DNA from: Datisca glomerata
Taxonomy: Eukaryota > Streptophyta > Magnoliopsida > Cucurbitales > Datiscaceae
NCBI GenBank assembly: GCA_003255025.1
Contig: QANY01002976.1
Location: 186,001 to 250,000 of the forward strand
Reading direction: 5' to 3'
Length of the DNA stretch: 64,000 bases
This document shows positions 1-10,940 of the stretch, in pieces (position 1 is the stretch's first letter; the number at the start of each line of letters is the position of its first letter). Below the pieces are notes generated by a model. That model searched no databases. It was not told where the DNA came from and saw only the letters and a program-made list of their open reading frames with translations. The translations under genes were made by a program, and so were the position numbers.

Positions 1-299
1 AAAGCTCTTTCCTAATAATCCTCCACCATATGTTCCACCTATTCCATACCCTTAGCGGTTCCAAAAGTAGAATTTAAACAAGCAGTTTTCTAAGTTTCTT
101 AATGTATTTAAGAAACTACATATAAACATCCCTTTTTCTAATGCTTTGTAATAAATGTCGAGCTATGTCAAATTCATGAAGGATGTTCTCTCAAACAAGA
201 GAAAGCTAAAGGAGTATGAGACAGTTGCACTTACTGAGGAATGTGATGCTATCTTGCAAAATAAATTACCTTGGAAGTTAAAGGACCCTGAGATTTCAC

Positions 300-920
300 C
301 AAAATTGACTTTATATTTTTCGTAGTGATATACAAAAGGAATCTGGAGGGGTTCATCAAAATATTTCACGTGCAAAGTTAATAATTCTAAGAGGGGTTCA
401 CCAAAATTGACTTTGTATTTTGGCGTTCATCAATTTCGTAGTGGGGTACAAAAAAAATCTTTAGGGGTTCACCAAAATATTTCACATACAAAATTAATAA
501 TTCTTGGAGTGGTTCACCAAAATATTTCACATACAAAGTTAATAATTCATGAAGAAGTTCACCAAAATTGACTTTAAATTTTGGTGTAAACCAATTTTGT
601 AGTGGGATGCAAATCGAATCTGGAGGGGTTCACCAAAATGTTTCACGTGCAAAATTAATAATTCTTAGAGGGATTCACCAAAATTGATTTTGGTGAATAC
701 AAAGTCAATTTTAGGACCAAAATTGATTTTGGTATTCACCAATTTCATAGTGGCATACAAAGAGAATCTTGAGGGGTTCAACAAAATATTTAACGTACAA
801 AATTAATAATTCTTGAAGTGGTTCACCAAAATATTTCAAAAAAATCCTAAACCCTAAACCCTAAAACTCTAAACCCTAAAAAAATTAATAATTCTTGGAG
901 GGGTTCACCAAAATATTTCA
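300..920. repeat. Dispersed TTCACCAAAAT-type repeats
   Basis: About ten copies of a motif close to GGGGTTCACCAAAAT(A/T)TTTCAC are spread through this stretch, alternating with AATTGACTTTGTATTTTGG and AAATTAATAATTCTTGGAG. Spacing is irregular, about 40-65 bp. Some units are inverted: 674-697 reads TTCACCAAAAT, two bases, ATTTTGGTGAA, a hairpin with 11-bp arms. The same TTCACCAA core recurs as a regular 21-bp array at 1.5-2.5 kb, so both belong to one repeat family. No coding potential is seen. Confidence 0.7.
845..880. repeat. Short interstitial telomere-like tract
   Basis: The tract reads roughly CCTAAACCCTAAACCCTAAA, then one degenerate unit, then CTAAACCCTAAA. That is about five units of CCCTAAA, the usual plant telomere repeat. 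It is embedded in the TTCACCAA repeat family, which continues on both sides. Confidence 0.65.
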
Positions 921-1498
921 CGTACAAAATGATAAATGTAAGACATAATTGTATGAAAGAGAGAAATAGATCTATAATTTAGATCCATATAATTGTACTA
1001 TATACTTATTGATTTCGATTCTATACATGAACCGGATTTAGGAACATGTTTGTTTAATGAGGAAAGATTATTTTACTTGATACTTGTTGTAAAATCACAA
1101 CAACATAATCAAGAATACATTCTTAAGCGTTTATGAAGAAGTGTTCAATTATTTTAACAATTCAAATCTAATTTAAAATATAAGTGAAGATACTTAATGT
1201 TCGCATAAAAATTGAGAATCTTGATAACTTTATTTTTGATCCATCAAGTATACCTTGATCAATTTTAAAAATTTGAATTTGTTGAAAGATCGCCATAAAA
1301 AGGTCCTAAAAATCATTGTTGATGCAAAATCGTCGAAAAACAACAAAACCGCTAGACAATGAAAACAATTGCCAGCAACCGCCGGTATTGGGCCCAAAAC
1401 CGCCAGTATAGGTTAGAGAAACTGCCGATATATGATGCAAAACCGCCAGTATAGGTTAGAGAAACCGCCAGTATAAGGCTAAAAACATAGGGAAATCG
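921..1498. other. AT-rich spacer with a short CCGCCAGTATA repeat
   Basis: No gene is seen. Between about 1388 and 1480 the motif AACCGCCAGTATAGGTTAGAGAAA occurs in imperfect tandem (at least three CCGCC(A/G)(A/G)TATA cores spaced by about 25-35 bp). The rest is AT-rich and unassigned. Confidence 0.5.
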
Positions 1499-1877
1499 AA
1501 AATGTATTGGGGTTCACCAAATATGTATAAATGAATAATTCTTGGAGGGGTTCACCAAGTATGTACCTGAGGTTCACTAATACGTACTGAGGTTCACCAA
1601 TTACGTAGTGGGGCTCACCAAATACGTACAAAAGAATAATTCTTGGAGGAGTCACCAAATACGTCCTTGGGTTCACCAATCAGGTACGGGGGTTCACCAA
1701 TTACGTACCAGGGTTCACCAAATATGTACCGGGATTCATCAATTACGTACCGGGGTTCACCAATTACGTACCGGGGTTCATCAATTATGTAGTGGAGTTC
1801 ACCAAATACGTATCGGGATTCACCAATTACGTATTAGGGTTCACCAAATGCGTACTGGGTTCACCAAATATGTATAA
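1499..1877. repeat. 21-bp tandem repeat, left arm of an inverted array
   Basis: From about 1679 to 1871 units of the form GGTTCACCAATTACGTACCGG follow each other every 21 bp, with one base lost in the last unit. Upstream, 1499-1678 has the same motif less regularly, with AATAATTCTTGGAGGGG spacers. Because 21 is a multiple of three, the array stays open in one frame and produces a repetitive ORF (V-H-Q-L-R-T-G heptads) that I do not regard as a gene. Confidence 0.8.
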
Positions 1878-2520
1878 AATTGACTTTGTACGTAATTGAT
1901 GAAGCCCAGTACGTAATTGATAAACCCCAGTACGTATTTGGTGAATCCCTCTAAGAATTATTATTTTGTACGTATTTGGTGAATCCCACTACGTAATTGG
2001 TGAACCCAACTACGTAATTGATGAACCCCAATATGTAATTAGTGAACCCCTCTAAGAATTATTCTTTTGTACGTATTTGGTGAATCTCACTACGTAATTG
2101 ATGAACCCTAGTACGAAATTGGTGAATCCAGTACGTATTTGGTGAACCCCTCCAAGAATTATTATTTTGTACATATTTTGTGAATCTCACAATGTAATTG
2201 GTGAACCTCATTACGTCATTGGTGAACCCCAGTACGTAATTGGTGAACCCCTCTAAGAATTATTCATTTGTACGTATTTGGTAAACCCCACTACGTAATT
2301 GGTGAACCCCCGTACGTATTTGGTGAACCCCTCTAAGAATTATCATTTTGTACATATTTGGTGAACAAAAAAAAACTTGTTACCTGCTTGGTTTTGTGTG
2401 GCTCAGATTGCTCGATAAATAATTTAAGGGTCATAATAGCCCAACATCAATGCTGAGAATAAGTAAAGTTTTTCAAGTAATTGATGAACCCGGGTATGTA
2501 TTTGATGAACTCCAATATGT
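1878..2520. repeat. 21-bp tandem repeat, right arm, opposite orientation
   Basis: The same units occur as their reverse complement, TACGTAATTGGTGAACCCC, interleaved with CCCTCTAAGAATTATTCTTTTGTACG, which is the complement of the spacer in the left arm. Orientation switches around 1872-1885. Units continue irregularly to about 2360, with two more near 2458-2520. With the left arm this makes an imperfect palindrome of roughly 0.8-1 kb. Confidence 0.75.
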
Positions 2521-3083
2521 CAAGTTTTTCTAACTAATTCATTTTTATTTTTTTAAAATAATATTAAAAATAAAAAAAATCCCAACAGTGACCTAATAAC
2601 TTACTATTTCTGACCGTGATTTTCTACGATAAAACGTATAGTGTGTTTTGAGTTTTAAATAACAAAGCTATATCTATTTAGAGTGCATTCTCAAAATATA
2701 GTTATCCATCATAAAATTGAAAAATAGCTACCGGAGACACATATATAAACATACAATTACATTAATACAAAACCGATGTGTCATGAAAATTTGTATATGT
2801 ATGTAAAGTAAAAAAAAATCATTTATTAAATTGACTATAAAAGCTTGACGGGTTGGAGAGTTTTTGTTTAATGTGCTAACATATATATATATATNATTTC
2901 TTTCATAGCTGGTATTGAGAAATTATTTGGTTGATATGTGATTTATATTTTACTATTCAGTTAGGTGTAATGGAATTATTCGGTTGTGCATTTGATTTGA
3001 GTTATATTCGGGTATAGTGAATTATTTGAATCAATCTACATAAACTGTTAGACAATCTTGAGCAACACAACCTTACACTTACT
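2521..3083. other. AT-rich intergenic stretch downstream of the GDSL gene
   Basis: No ORF or repeat family is recognised. There is an (AT)n run at about 2879-2894 followed by one ambiguous base (N) at 2895, so the run length may be uncertain in the assembly. Confidence 0.5.
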
Positions 3084-3089
3084 TTTATT
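3084..3089 (-). terminator. Candidate polyadenylation signal of the GDSL gene
   Basis: The minus strand reads AATAAA 72 bases past the GDSL stop codon. Plant poly(A) signals are loose, so this is only a candidate. Confidence 0.4.
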
Positions 3090-3160
3090 TTAAAGCTTGA
3101 TTAATCATACAAACATGATATTACATTGAAAATAGTAGTTAATTAATTGATTAATTGTCT

Positions 3161-6111
3161 TCAAAGCTGAGCAAGTTGGCGGATATCATAAGGTTGAGCA
3201 TCAACGGGTAACTGAGCTTGATATGCTCTTGCAGCAAACCCTAAAATTCCAAACTCAGTAGGATGAACTCCATCCCAGAATATGTACTGTGTCCTGTTTG
3301 CACATGGCGTTGTAAATGGACTACATTGGATTTGACCTGCCCCTAGTTGACAGCATGGAGCATCTGAAATCACACCGGCTGGATTTTCCAAACAAGAAAT
3401 CACAGAAAAATGAGATAAACAGAATAACTAAGTTTAGGGTAAAATGAACTTTTAATCCACTAATTCTCATTGAGAAATTGCCGTGGATAGACCACGTAGA
3501 AGAAAATGATGTTTAAACCTATGTTTAGTTTTACTGAAGAAATTGATTCGTTATCTCTTACGAGATCTCATGATTTAGCAAAAATTTTCTGTTAGACCAT
3601 GGTTTAGATTTTAAATGTTAAGATTAGTATAAACTAAGTTAACCGAAAAATTTCAAATAAAATGAACATCTTCGTCTTTTCTTTTGTAAGAATATGCTAA
3701 GTTCGTAAAAAAGCATGTGTGTCTAAAAATCATTTTTTTGTTTGTCAAGGGTCTATCCATAATTTTTTCTAGTTCCCAATTTGATTTATGGAGTTTTGTT
3801 TTTCCAATCAAGCCCTTGAGATAATTTAAAACGATGCGATAGATTCCTTTTATTAAGTCTTAAACTTTGAAATATTAGCTCATACAGTCAATAAATTTAG
3901 GTGTACCTATCTTTTAGGTTCTTAAATATTAAAGTTATTTGAGGCTAATAGAAGGACACAATCGTAACATTTTAAATATGGTTAAATGCAATAAACATCC
4001 CTGCACTTTCAAGTATAACGATTCAGATGATCAATAATGAAATGCATGAGTATGTTTTACAGAAATATAAAAGTACATGAGTGTTTATTGCATTTTAACC
4101 TTTAAATATTTGAGGACTTAATTGAGAAAATTAGACGTACATGTGACTAAATTAAAGATCAGAGTAAACGTGACTCGTAATTTACTAAAAAGTTGGGGGC
4201 AAATGATTACTACCTGGAATTGGACTCGTAGCTCCAATAACGAAAGCGTCAATGAAGGTGAACTTGGCACCAGACAGATTGGTATTAAACTGATTAACAA
4301 GAGTTTTTACTCTAACATTGAAAAGTTGAATGGCGTTGTTAATAGTGTCAACACATGTCGACCCATTGCTTCTCCCAAAGGTTGATATTGCATATGGAGT
4401 GCAACCTACTAGACCGACTCCAAGTACAGCTACCTTCCTTGCTCCGCTATTGTACAAAACCTAGCATTAACCAGTAAAAATAAACATATAACATCTTGAA
4501 TTCAAACGAATTATATATGTTCATCTAAATTTAAGTGTCAAAGAAAGGAGTAAAGGGGATTTGTTAATGAACCTGTAATTGTTGAGAAAACTGTTGGGCA
4601 AGAACAGCAGCATATTGTTCAGGAGTAAACTGGGTGCTGGTTGAATATAAAAGTGGCAAGAAGTAATTGTTAAGATAGTCATTGCTTCCCATTGCAACTG
4701 TATATATGCACTTGTTTAGCAACGTTTCTGTTGCATTTCTACTTCCCAGCAATTTCTTTAAGCTTGTAATTGTCCTTTGATGGTTTTGTAATTGCTCGTT
4801 CATCGTTATCCTATCACCCTACAATCGTAATATATATAATTAAGAAATAGTCAACATTATTAAGCTTATGCTTAAACTTAATCAATTTGTCATGTGCTAC
4901 ACATATTATATTCCAAGCTAATATAAATAATACTGTATGCTATTATAATGTTCAGTACTATTATAATATGACAATGTACGTATTGTGACACCATACTATA
5001 AATTTACGTTATAATTGAAATTATCATTTTTTATTTGATTTTTACGCGTCGTATAATATTTTTTTTTCATATATTAATTTACCAGGGTCCTTCCACTATC
5101 GTCGCGAATTCCTGCACCTCCAGATGCATAATTTACCCCTTGAAGTATTTGTTGACCTCTTGCAATAGCGAATGGTGGAATGAAACTTCGAAAACCCAGT
5201 AATTGAGCTGCAAAAAGGATGGAAGCTTTATCTCTTGATTATTATTTGTAGGAAGGTAAACATATAATTCTCCTCTTTAAATATTATAATTAAATTGAGT
5301 AAAACTAAATTTCACATGTAGTGTATTTAAAATCTAATTTCTTAATCTGCATAATCAAAATTAATAAAAATATCAAGGTTACCAATCCTATTGAATTAAT
5401 TTAGATTACTAATTCAATTTGGTTGACATCAACCACGTCACACGCTTTTTTATAAAAAAAGAAGTAATTACAATTTAATTTTACTTAATTAATCTAATAA
5501 TATAAGTAAATCTAATACTCTTTCATGTGATTTAGTGCCATATTTATAAATATTCGTTGTTTTTATAGTAAAAAAGTAGGATCCAAACACAGATTTTCTT
5601 TTAAAAAATCTTTAAAAAGAATTTTATAACTGAACAAGTCTTTCATATGATTTTAACAAAAATAAATTACAGATATTTAGATATTCCAATAGCCATTTAA
5701 AATTTTCATTGACATATGACAATTTAATAGCTGACATAATATTTTTTTTATGTCATAAACAATAACGAAACAATATAGTGTTATATGAAAGAGACTATTT
5801 AAATTTACTTAAACATAGAACAAGGGATGAGATTGGCATATTATACCAATAATGTCCACCAAGTTACGTGCATTAGTAAATCTGCCAGTAGCACCACCAG
5901 GAAAGTCAATACCATAAGGTTTATAATTAGACCTGGCCAATGTTAAAAGAAAATTGTTGTTTCCATTATCAGACAGAGAATCGCCAAATATGAAATAACA
6001 AGGCACTTGTTGTTGTGCAATAACCCAATAATTACACGAACTTGAAACTAAAAGAAAAACAGAAAGGATCACTAAAAATGGCTTCAAATGACCAATTGCC
6101 ATCTCTCTCAA
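3161..6111 (-). CDS. GDSL esterase/lipase, five exons
   Basis: Predicted secreted GDSL/SGNH-family ester hydrolase, typical of plant extracellular lipases and esterases; the substrate cannot be told. Proposed exons on the minus strand are 6111-5847, 5207-5083, 4818-4573, 4460-4214 and 3378-3161. All four introns are GT-AG, phases agree, and the product is 366 residues, the usual family length. A hydrophobic N-terminus (about residues 9-32) looks like a signal peptide. Block I is FIFGDSLSDNGNNN (catalytic Ser45), block II GVNYASGGAGI (oxyanion Gly), block III GSNDY (Asn176) and block V DGVHPTE (Asp330, His333). Exon 5 could also start at a second AG (TTTCAG) six codons later, but the chosen site keeps a more family-like spacing. 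A second Met at 6102 is an alternative start. No frameshift or stop is seen. It is the only convincing intact host gene here. Confidence 0.93.
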
Positions 6112-6168
6112 ATAATGGAGTGGATTTTTTTTCTGGTGAGTTGTAAGAAATGGTATGGTTTGTAGACG

Positions 6169-6177
6169 TATTTATAG
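6169..6177 (-). promoter_or_regulatory. TATA box of the GDSL gene
   Basis: The minus strand reads CTATAAATA about 58-66 bases upstream of the proposed start codon, leaving room for a 5' leader of about 30 bases. Position and sequence fit a plant core promoter. Confidence 0.6.
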
Positions 6178-6833
6178 GCTAAGATGCAAGACTTTTTGGT
6201 TTAAAGAATGATAGAATGCCCACCATATATACGCATGGGGCTACTGGCTACTGGCTAGAGACGGGAATGGGATCTCTTTTTTTTTTTTTTTGGAGAGGTG
6301 CTGTATATAGGATTGTCTAGATTAGGAATATTGAATTATGATAGAATCCCCACCATTTATCCCTTCTCAGTTATTTTGGTCAAAGATATCCCTTTTTACT
6401 TTAGTGCTATGTCTTTTTATGGAAGTTACAAATTCTGATTTGGAGTGGGAGGTTTGATTTGATCTCACAAGCTATTAGATATAGGTGTGAGAAATTAATT
6501 ATCTAATCGTAACTCATCTTGTCTAATATTATGAGTTAGTGAGAATTGGTTTTAGATAGGAATATTGAGTTATGAGTGTTTTTTTTGTCCGCAATCGTAG
6601 ACATATCAAGATCTAAATAAAAAATTTAGTTGACTTAGTGATGTGTGAATCATTAATAGATTAATATTTTTATCATTCACTAAAATAATTTATTATTTAT
6701 ATATATGATAATAAACCTATAAATGATTAATACTTTAATTAGTCTACTAGACTGCCTATTTTCTTCGTTGTACGTAGAACTACTTTCACAATCAATATGT
6801 GATTTTTTAGTATGGTGGTTTAGGTTTCATTAC
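6178..6833. other. GDSL upstream region between promoter and transposon G1
   Basis: About 0.66 kb of AT-rich DNA with no ORF. The motif ATGATAGAAT(G/C)CCCACCAT occurs twice (near 6208 and 6340). Any upstream regulatory DNA beyond it is separated from the gene by the 14.5-kb element G1. Confidence 0.5.
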
Positions 6834-7348
6834 TGAACAAGCAGAAAACCTGCACCATGCCATGTGGACGGAAATGATTAACCGAGAAGCAGTGAGGAGA
6901 TCTTCCCGCACGAGAAAAAGATCACGTGGCTGCGACTGATTTGGCGCTTGAAAGATTAGAGGATGGGGCAGTTGAAATGAATGGATTAAGTGAATGAGTC
7001 CACACCTGACAAGAGATCCCATGAGTATGGGTGAGAACCTATAAGTGTAAAAATTCTTCGAAAATATAGGGGAGAATGTGATTATTCCCCTCCTATAAGG
7101 AGAGGGTGGTCATTCCCCTTCTTTTCACTATTTTATTGTCAAAATTGTTATTCTATTTACACCTTTTGACCTATATAAGGGCTTGGGTAATAAATGAGAG
7201 AGGATCCAATTCAACACAACTCGAAAAATTAGTCAGTGCATTGACTACTCTCTCTCTCTCTCTCTCTTTTTCACATTCTTTAATCTCTTCGTCATTTTTC
7301 ACTGATTATTAATAAGACTCTATTGGTGTAGATGATTATTTTTTTACA
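6834..7348 (+). repeat. G1 5' LTR
   Basis: It starts TGAACAAGC and ends TTTTTTACA. It contains a TATA-like CTATATAAGG at 7171-7180 and a CT microsatellite at about 7245-7268, both also recognisable in the 3' LTR. The sequence just after it, TTTGATGCTTTCATTGAGAG, is the likely primer-binding region; the tRNA is not identified. Confidence 0.85.
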
Positions 7349-7411
7349 TTTTGATGCTTTCATTGAGAGACGAAGGAAAAACTCGAGAAACCCACCCAAA
7401 AAATACTAAAT

Positions 7412-8091
7412 ATGCCTAGAACCGGATCAAACGCAACCCTGAATGAAGATAGCAGCATCAGAAACGGAGACGATCAGGTGGATCAACCAACTCCATCGAC
7501 AGAAATGCTACATGAAATCTTAAACAGAATGCGGGAAATGGAAAGGAGGAACACGGAGGCACTACACAGCGCATGACAGACTATGCAGGACTAAATCAAC
7601 ACACTTTAGCAAGAGCTAGCAAGGACACGTATTGAAGCTAGTCAAAGGGCAAATAATGAGGAACGAGAAATCCACTCGGGGGGCGACAAGCAAGATGTAA
7701 GACAAGAGAACCATGATGACAGCAGAAATGTACAACGGGAGGAAGTAGAAGTCTAATTCCAAAATCACGTGGAGAAGGCTACGGGAGAAGCTCACCAGTT
7801 TCGGGTCATAACGAAAGAGGCGGTGGAGGAATTATTGGATCGGAAAGTGAGGGAGATGAGAAACCTGGAAAGTACGGGAAAGACTGACCTTGAATCCCTC
7901 ACCCGTACACTGTTAAACCCTGAAATCCTAACGACACCCATACATAGAAAGTTCGTGACCCCCAAATTTAAATGTTACGAAGGGAAAACTAATCCCGTAG
8001 ACCACTTCCAGTGATTCAGACTAGTAATGATGTTGTATCAACACGAGGATAAATTGATGTGCAGAATGTTCCCCACCAGCCTGGACTGGAC
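7412..8091 (+). pseudogene. G1 gag remnant
   Basis: An ATG at 7412 opens a reading frame starting MPRTGSNATLNED. It has a hydrophilic N-terminus with MLHEILNRMREMERRN, then the gag core with FVTPKFKCYEGKTNPVDHFQ and later CRMFPTSL, a layout common in plant gypsy gag. Several in-frame stops interrupt it (for example near 7577 and 7756). It is cut off at 8091 by the C element, so the C-terminal half of gag is missing. Confidence 0.75.
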
Positions 8092-9700
8092 TGTTGGGGC
8101 TTATACCCTCAAAGCATGTGTATTGACATTTTGATATAAAATTTAATAAAGATTATATTTTCCTTATAGCTATTCTTTTAAATTATTATTGAATAATTTA
8201 TATAAATATCTAAAAATTTCATATTCATTAATGAGACTATGATCTTGTATTAGTACTAGAGGATTAAGATCATAACTAATGAATAAAATTGTCAGCAACA
8301 TATTAAAGTATGAAATCTTTAATGAATGGTTGCTAGTACGGTTCACTAAGCATTATGAATGCATGTGATCTAGATCCAGATCATTGATATGGATATGTAT
8401 CTTAATGAATGTGCTTTATATATGAGATTATATATGATTGAACCGAATTAATCTTTAACAACGTGATGTTTATCAGAAAAATTTAATACACATCAATTCG
8501 ATGATCATATGTAGATCAGTCTGAATCATGAGTAGTCATGAACTCATATGCATGTCTAATGGATCTTTTGATTCACTCGTTAATGTTTGTTTGAAAAATA
8601 AGCTAGTGACTTTTATTTTGGAGATTTAGTGATATGGATGACTGGAAAGATGATCTTACAAGATTTGGATCCAATCTTTTCTAACGGATCGTATATTGGT
8701 TCTCTTAAGTGTTAATTCTAGAACTGAATGGTTATTGAGCTCAAATTTATAATAAGATTATAAATTAGCCATTCACTAGTGGATTAATAGTACTTAAGGA
8801 TCAAGAGGTAATTAGAAGGGTAAAATGATAATTTTGACCAGTTCTAGTTTATAAACCAATAATTGGAGGACATAACTATATAAAATGATCATATTAGTGG
8901 ACTACATGAGAATACTCTATAAATACAATTTGAAATATCTAAGAGTGCAATTCCATATTTATAGTAGAGTAATAATTAAATTAATAGTAAGATTATTTAA
9001 TTAAAGTATTTAATTAATACTATGGTTTATTGGAGCCTAAGATTATAGGTCCATGGTCCCCAAGTCACCTATGTACAACGCAGTCTAGGGTGTGAATATT
9101 TCAGGACATGAGAAAAAGACTTACTTGCAAATAAATTTTTATTCTGGGACATGTACATAATTATGAGATAATTATGTGTGATTAATTAATTGAATTATAT
9201 GTATATATAATTTTTTGGAATTAATATATATATATATATATATATATTAATTATCAGTTTTTTAATTATAAAATTAGATAATAATTTGGATAAACTAAAT
9301 CTATTATTTATGAAATAATAGATAAGTTAGTTCATAGAGATAATCAAATATACTAATTTTGAATTAACAAATATCTAGATATTTAATTTTGTTAAAATAA
9401 ATATTTAATATGCAGTAATTGTCACATATCAATCATCGATTGAGTATCAGAGATTGACATGGACTACTGTAGTGTCACGTGACACTACAGTAGTGGGTGT
9501 ACAACACTGTAGTGCAATGTAGCACTGCAGGTGTTCACAATAGTAGTGGGTCCCGCTGTTATTGGCAATTTTATGATTAAATATTATTTTGATTATCCTA
9601 AAATATCTGATACGCCATTATCAAGAAAAATATACATATTATTCTGATGGCCTAAGATAATAAATTAGTTCAAGTCACTGCATGCATCTGATCTGTAACT
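8092..9700 (+). mobile_element. Truncated copia-type LTR (family C) inside G1
   Basis: It starts abruptly within gag as TGTTGGGGCTTATACCC, a typical LTR start. About 0.7 kb of it (roughly 8790-9640) matches, in reverse complement, the LTR of element F at 25875-26545, including GATCAAGAGGTAATTAGAAGGGTAA. F continues about 0.2 kb beyond the C homology, so C lacks its 3' end. G1 resumes only in late protease or early RT, so a deletion removed the end of C plus the end of gag and most of protease. It contains an (AT)n run near 9223-9247 and a perfect 32-bp palindrome at 9463-9494. Confidence 0.7.
9463..9494. repeat. Perfect 32-bp palindrome in LTR C
   Basis: The left arm ACTACTGTAGTGTCAC is followed without a spacer by its exact reverse complement. 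The centre is CACGTG, a G-box core. Partial echoes (CACTGTAGTGC, ATGTAGCACTGCAG) follow over the next 40 bases. Confidence 0.9.
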
Positions 9701-9746
9701 TCTCTGGAATCCGTTAAGAAGAGGGAAACAGAAAAGGTAGAAGGCA

Positions 9747-10940
9747 AGCGACTTACAGATTTATGGCAATTACAGAAATATGGGAAAGACGACCTGAGGT
9801 ACGAGGCAGAGGAAGAAACAGAACTTGTATGCTTGGAGGAAAGAACCCAGAAGATGACAAATGTTGGTACCTATCTTGAAAGAAGTGAAAAAGAAAAGTT
9901 AGTGATTTTCCTAAGGGAAAAGAATGTGTTTGCAACTACACACAAGAGATGCCAGGTATCCACGAAGAAATCATTTGTCATAAATTTGAATATGGATCCC
10001 GCTGTGAAACCAGTAAAGCAAAGGAGAAGGAGATTTCCCCCAGAACGGAATTAAGCAATCAAGGAAGAAGTCGAAAAGCTCTTAGTAGTAGGTTTTGTTC
10101 GGGAAGTGGACTACCTAAAGTGGTTAGCCAATGTGGTAATGGTGTAGAAGAAAAGTGGAAAGTGGGGAATATGTGTGGACCTCACTGATTTGAATAAAGA
10201 ATGTTCAAAAGTTGAATACCTGCTTCCAAGGATATATTAGATGGTTAATGCCACTTTCAGACATTTTAATACGCAGCTTCACAGATGTGTACTCCGGATA
10301 CAATTAGGTGAAATTGTTCCAACCTGATAAAAAAAATTTCTTTATTACTAAATATAGTTCCTATTGTTATAAAGTTATGTTGTTTGGACTGAAAAACACG
10401 GGTGCTACCTATCAAAGACTGGTGAACAAAGGTTTTCATGAACAATCAAGAAAAGCATGGAAGTCTATGTAGACGACGTGCTAGTCTATCCATGGCTAGG
10501 ATGAAGCTTGGGTGAAACTAAGTGGAGGTCCGAACCGAGTGATGTTGAAGAATCAGTGGATGAGTTGTGGTTAGGGGTGAAGAAGCCTTTCCAGTTTTAA
10601 GAGAAAATTCCATGAAGCTAAATCTAGAAAATTGTATGTTCAGGCTAAATGTGGGAAAATCCCTCGGGCACCTGGTGTCGTGGTGTGGAATCGAAGTAAA
10701 CCGGGACCAAGTGAAGGCAATTATGGAGATGAAATCTCCGTGAATCTGAAAAGAGATATAGGGGTTAACGAGAAGGTTGGACGCCTTGAACAGATTTATC
10801 TCAAGGTCTACGGATAAATGTAAACCATTTTTTGAAAAGTTGAGAAAGAATTCTGCAGACGGTTGGAACGAGGAATGTGAAGAAACTCTCACTGAATGAA
10901 GGAATACCTACTCTACTCTCTAAACTAGTACCGGGTGTGA
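9747..10940 (+). pseudogene. G1 pol: reverse transcriptase remnant
   Basis: Plant gypsy RT pieces follow in order across several frames: PAVKPVKQRRRRFPPER, then EVEKLLVVGFVREVDYLKWL, NVVMV and a KSGKWGICVDLTDLNKEC motif, and at 10466-10477 the catalytic YVDD (VYVDDVLVYP). Stops and frameshifts occur throughout, for example after FPPERN and after LPRIY. The last 0.4 kb corresponds to the RT thumb and connection but is heavily decayed. Confidence 0.8.

Noticed and set aside
1608..1877. 89-codon plus-strand ORF with heptad VHQLRTG repeats
   Set aside because: It is a by-product of a 21-bp repeat whose length is a multiple of three; the units vary like non-coding repeats and the array is inverted just after.
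1499..2370. Regular repeats with spacers that could suggest a CRISPR array
   Set aside because: Units are contiguous 21-bp tandem copies with no unique spacers, half are inverted, there are no cas genes, and the DNA is eukaryotic.
7106..7312. 68-codon plus-strand ORF in the G1 LTR
   Set aside because: It spans the LTR TATA region and a CT microsatellite; the corresponding part of the 3' LTR does not keep the frame.
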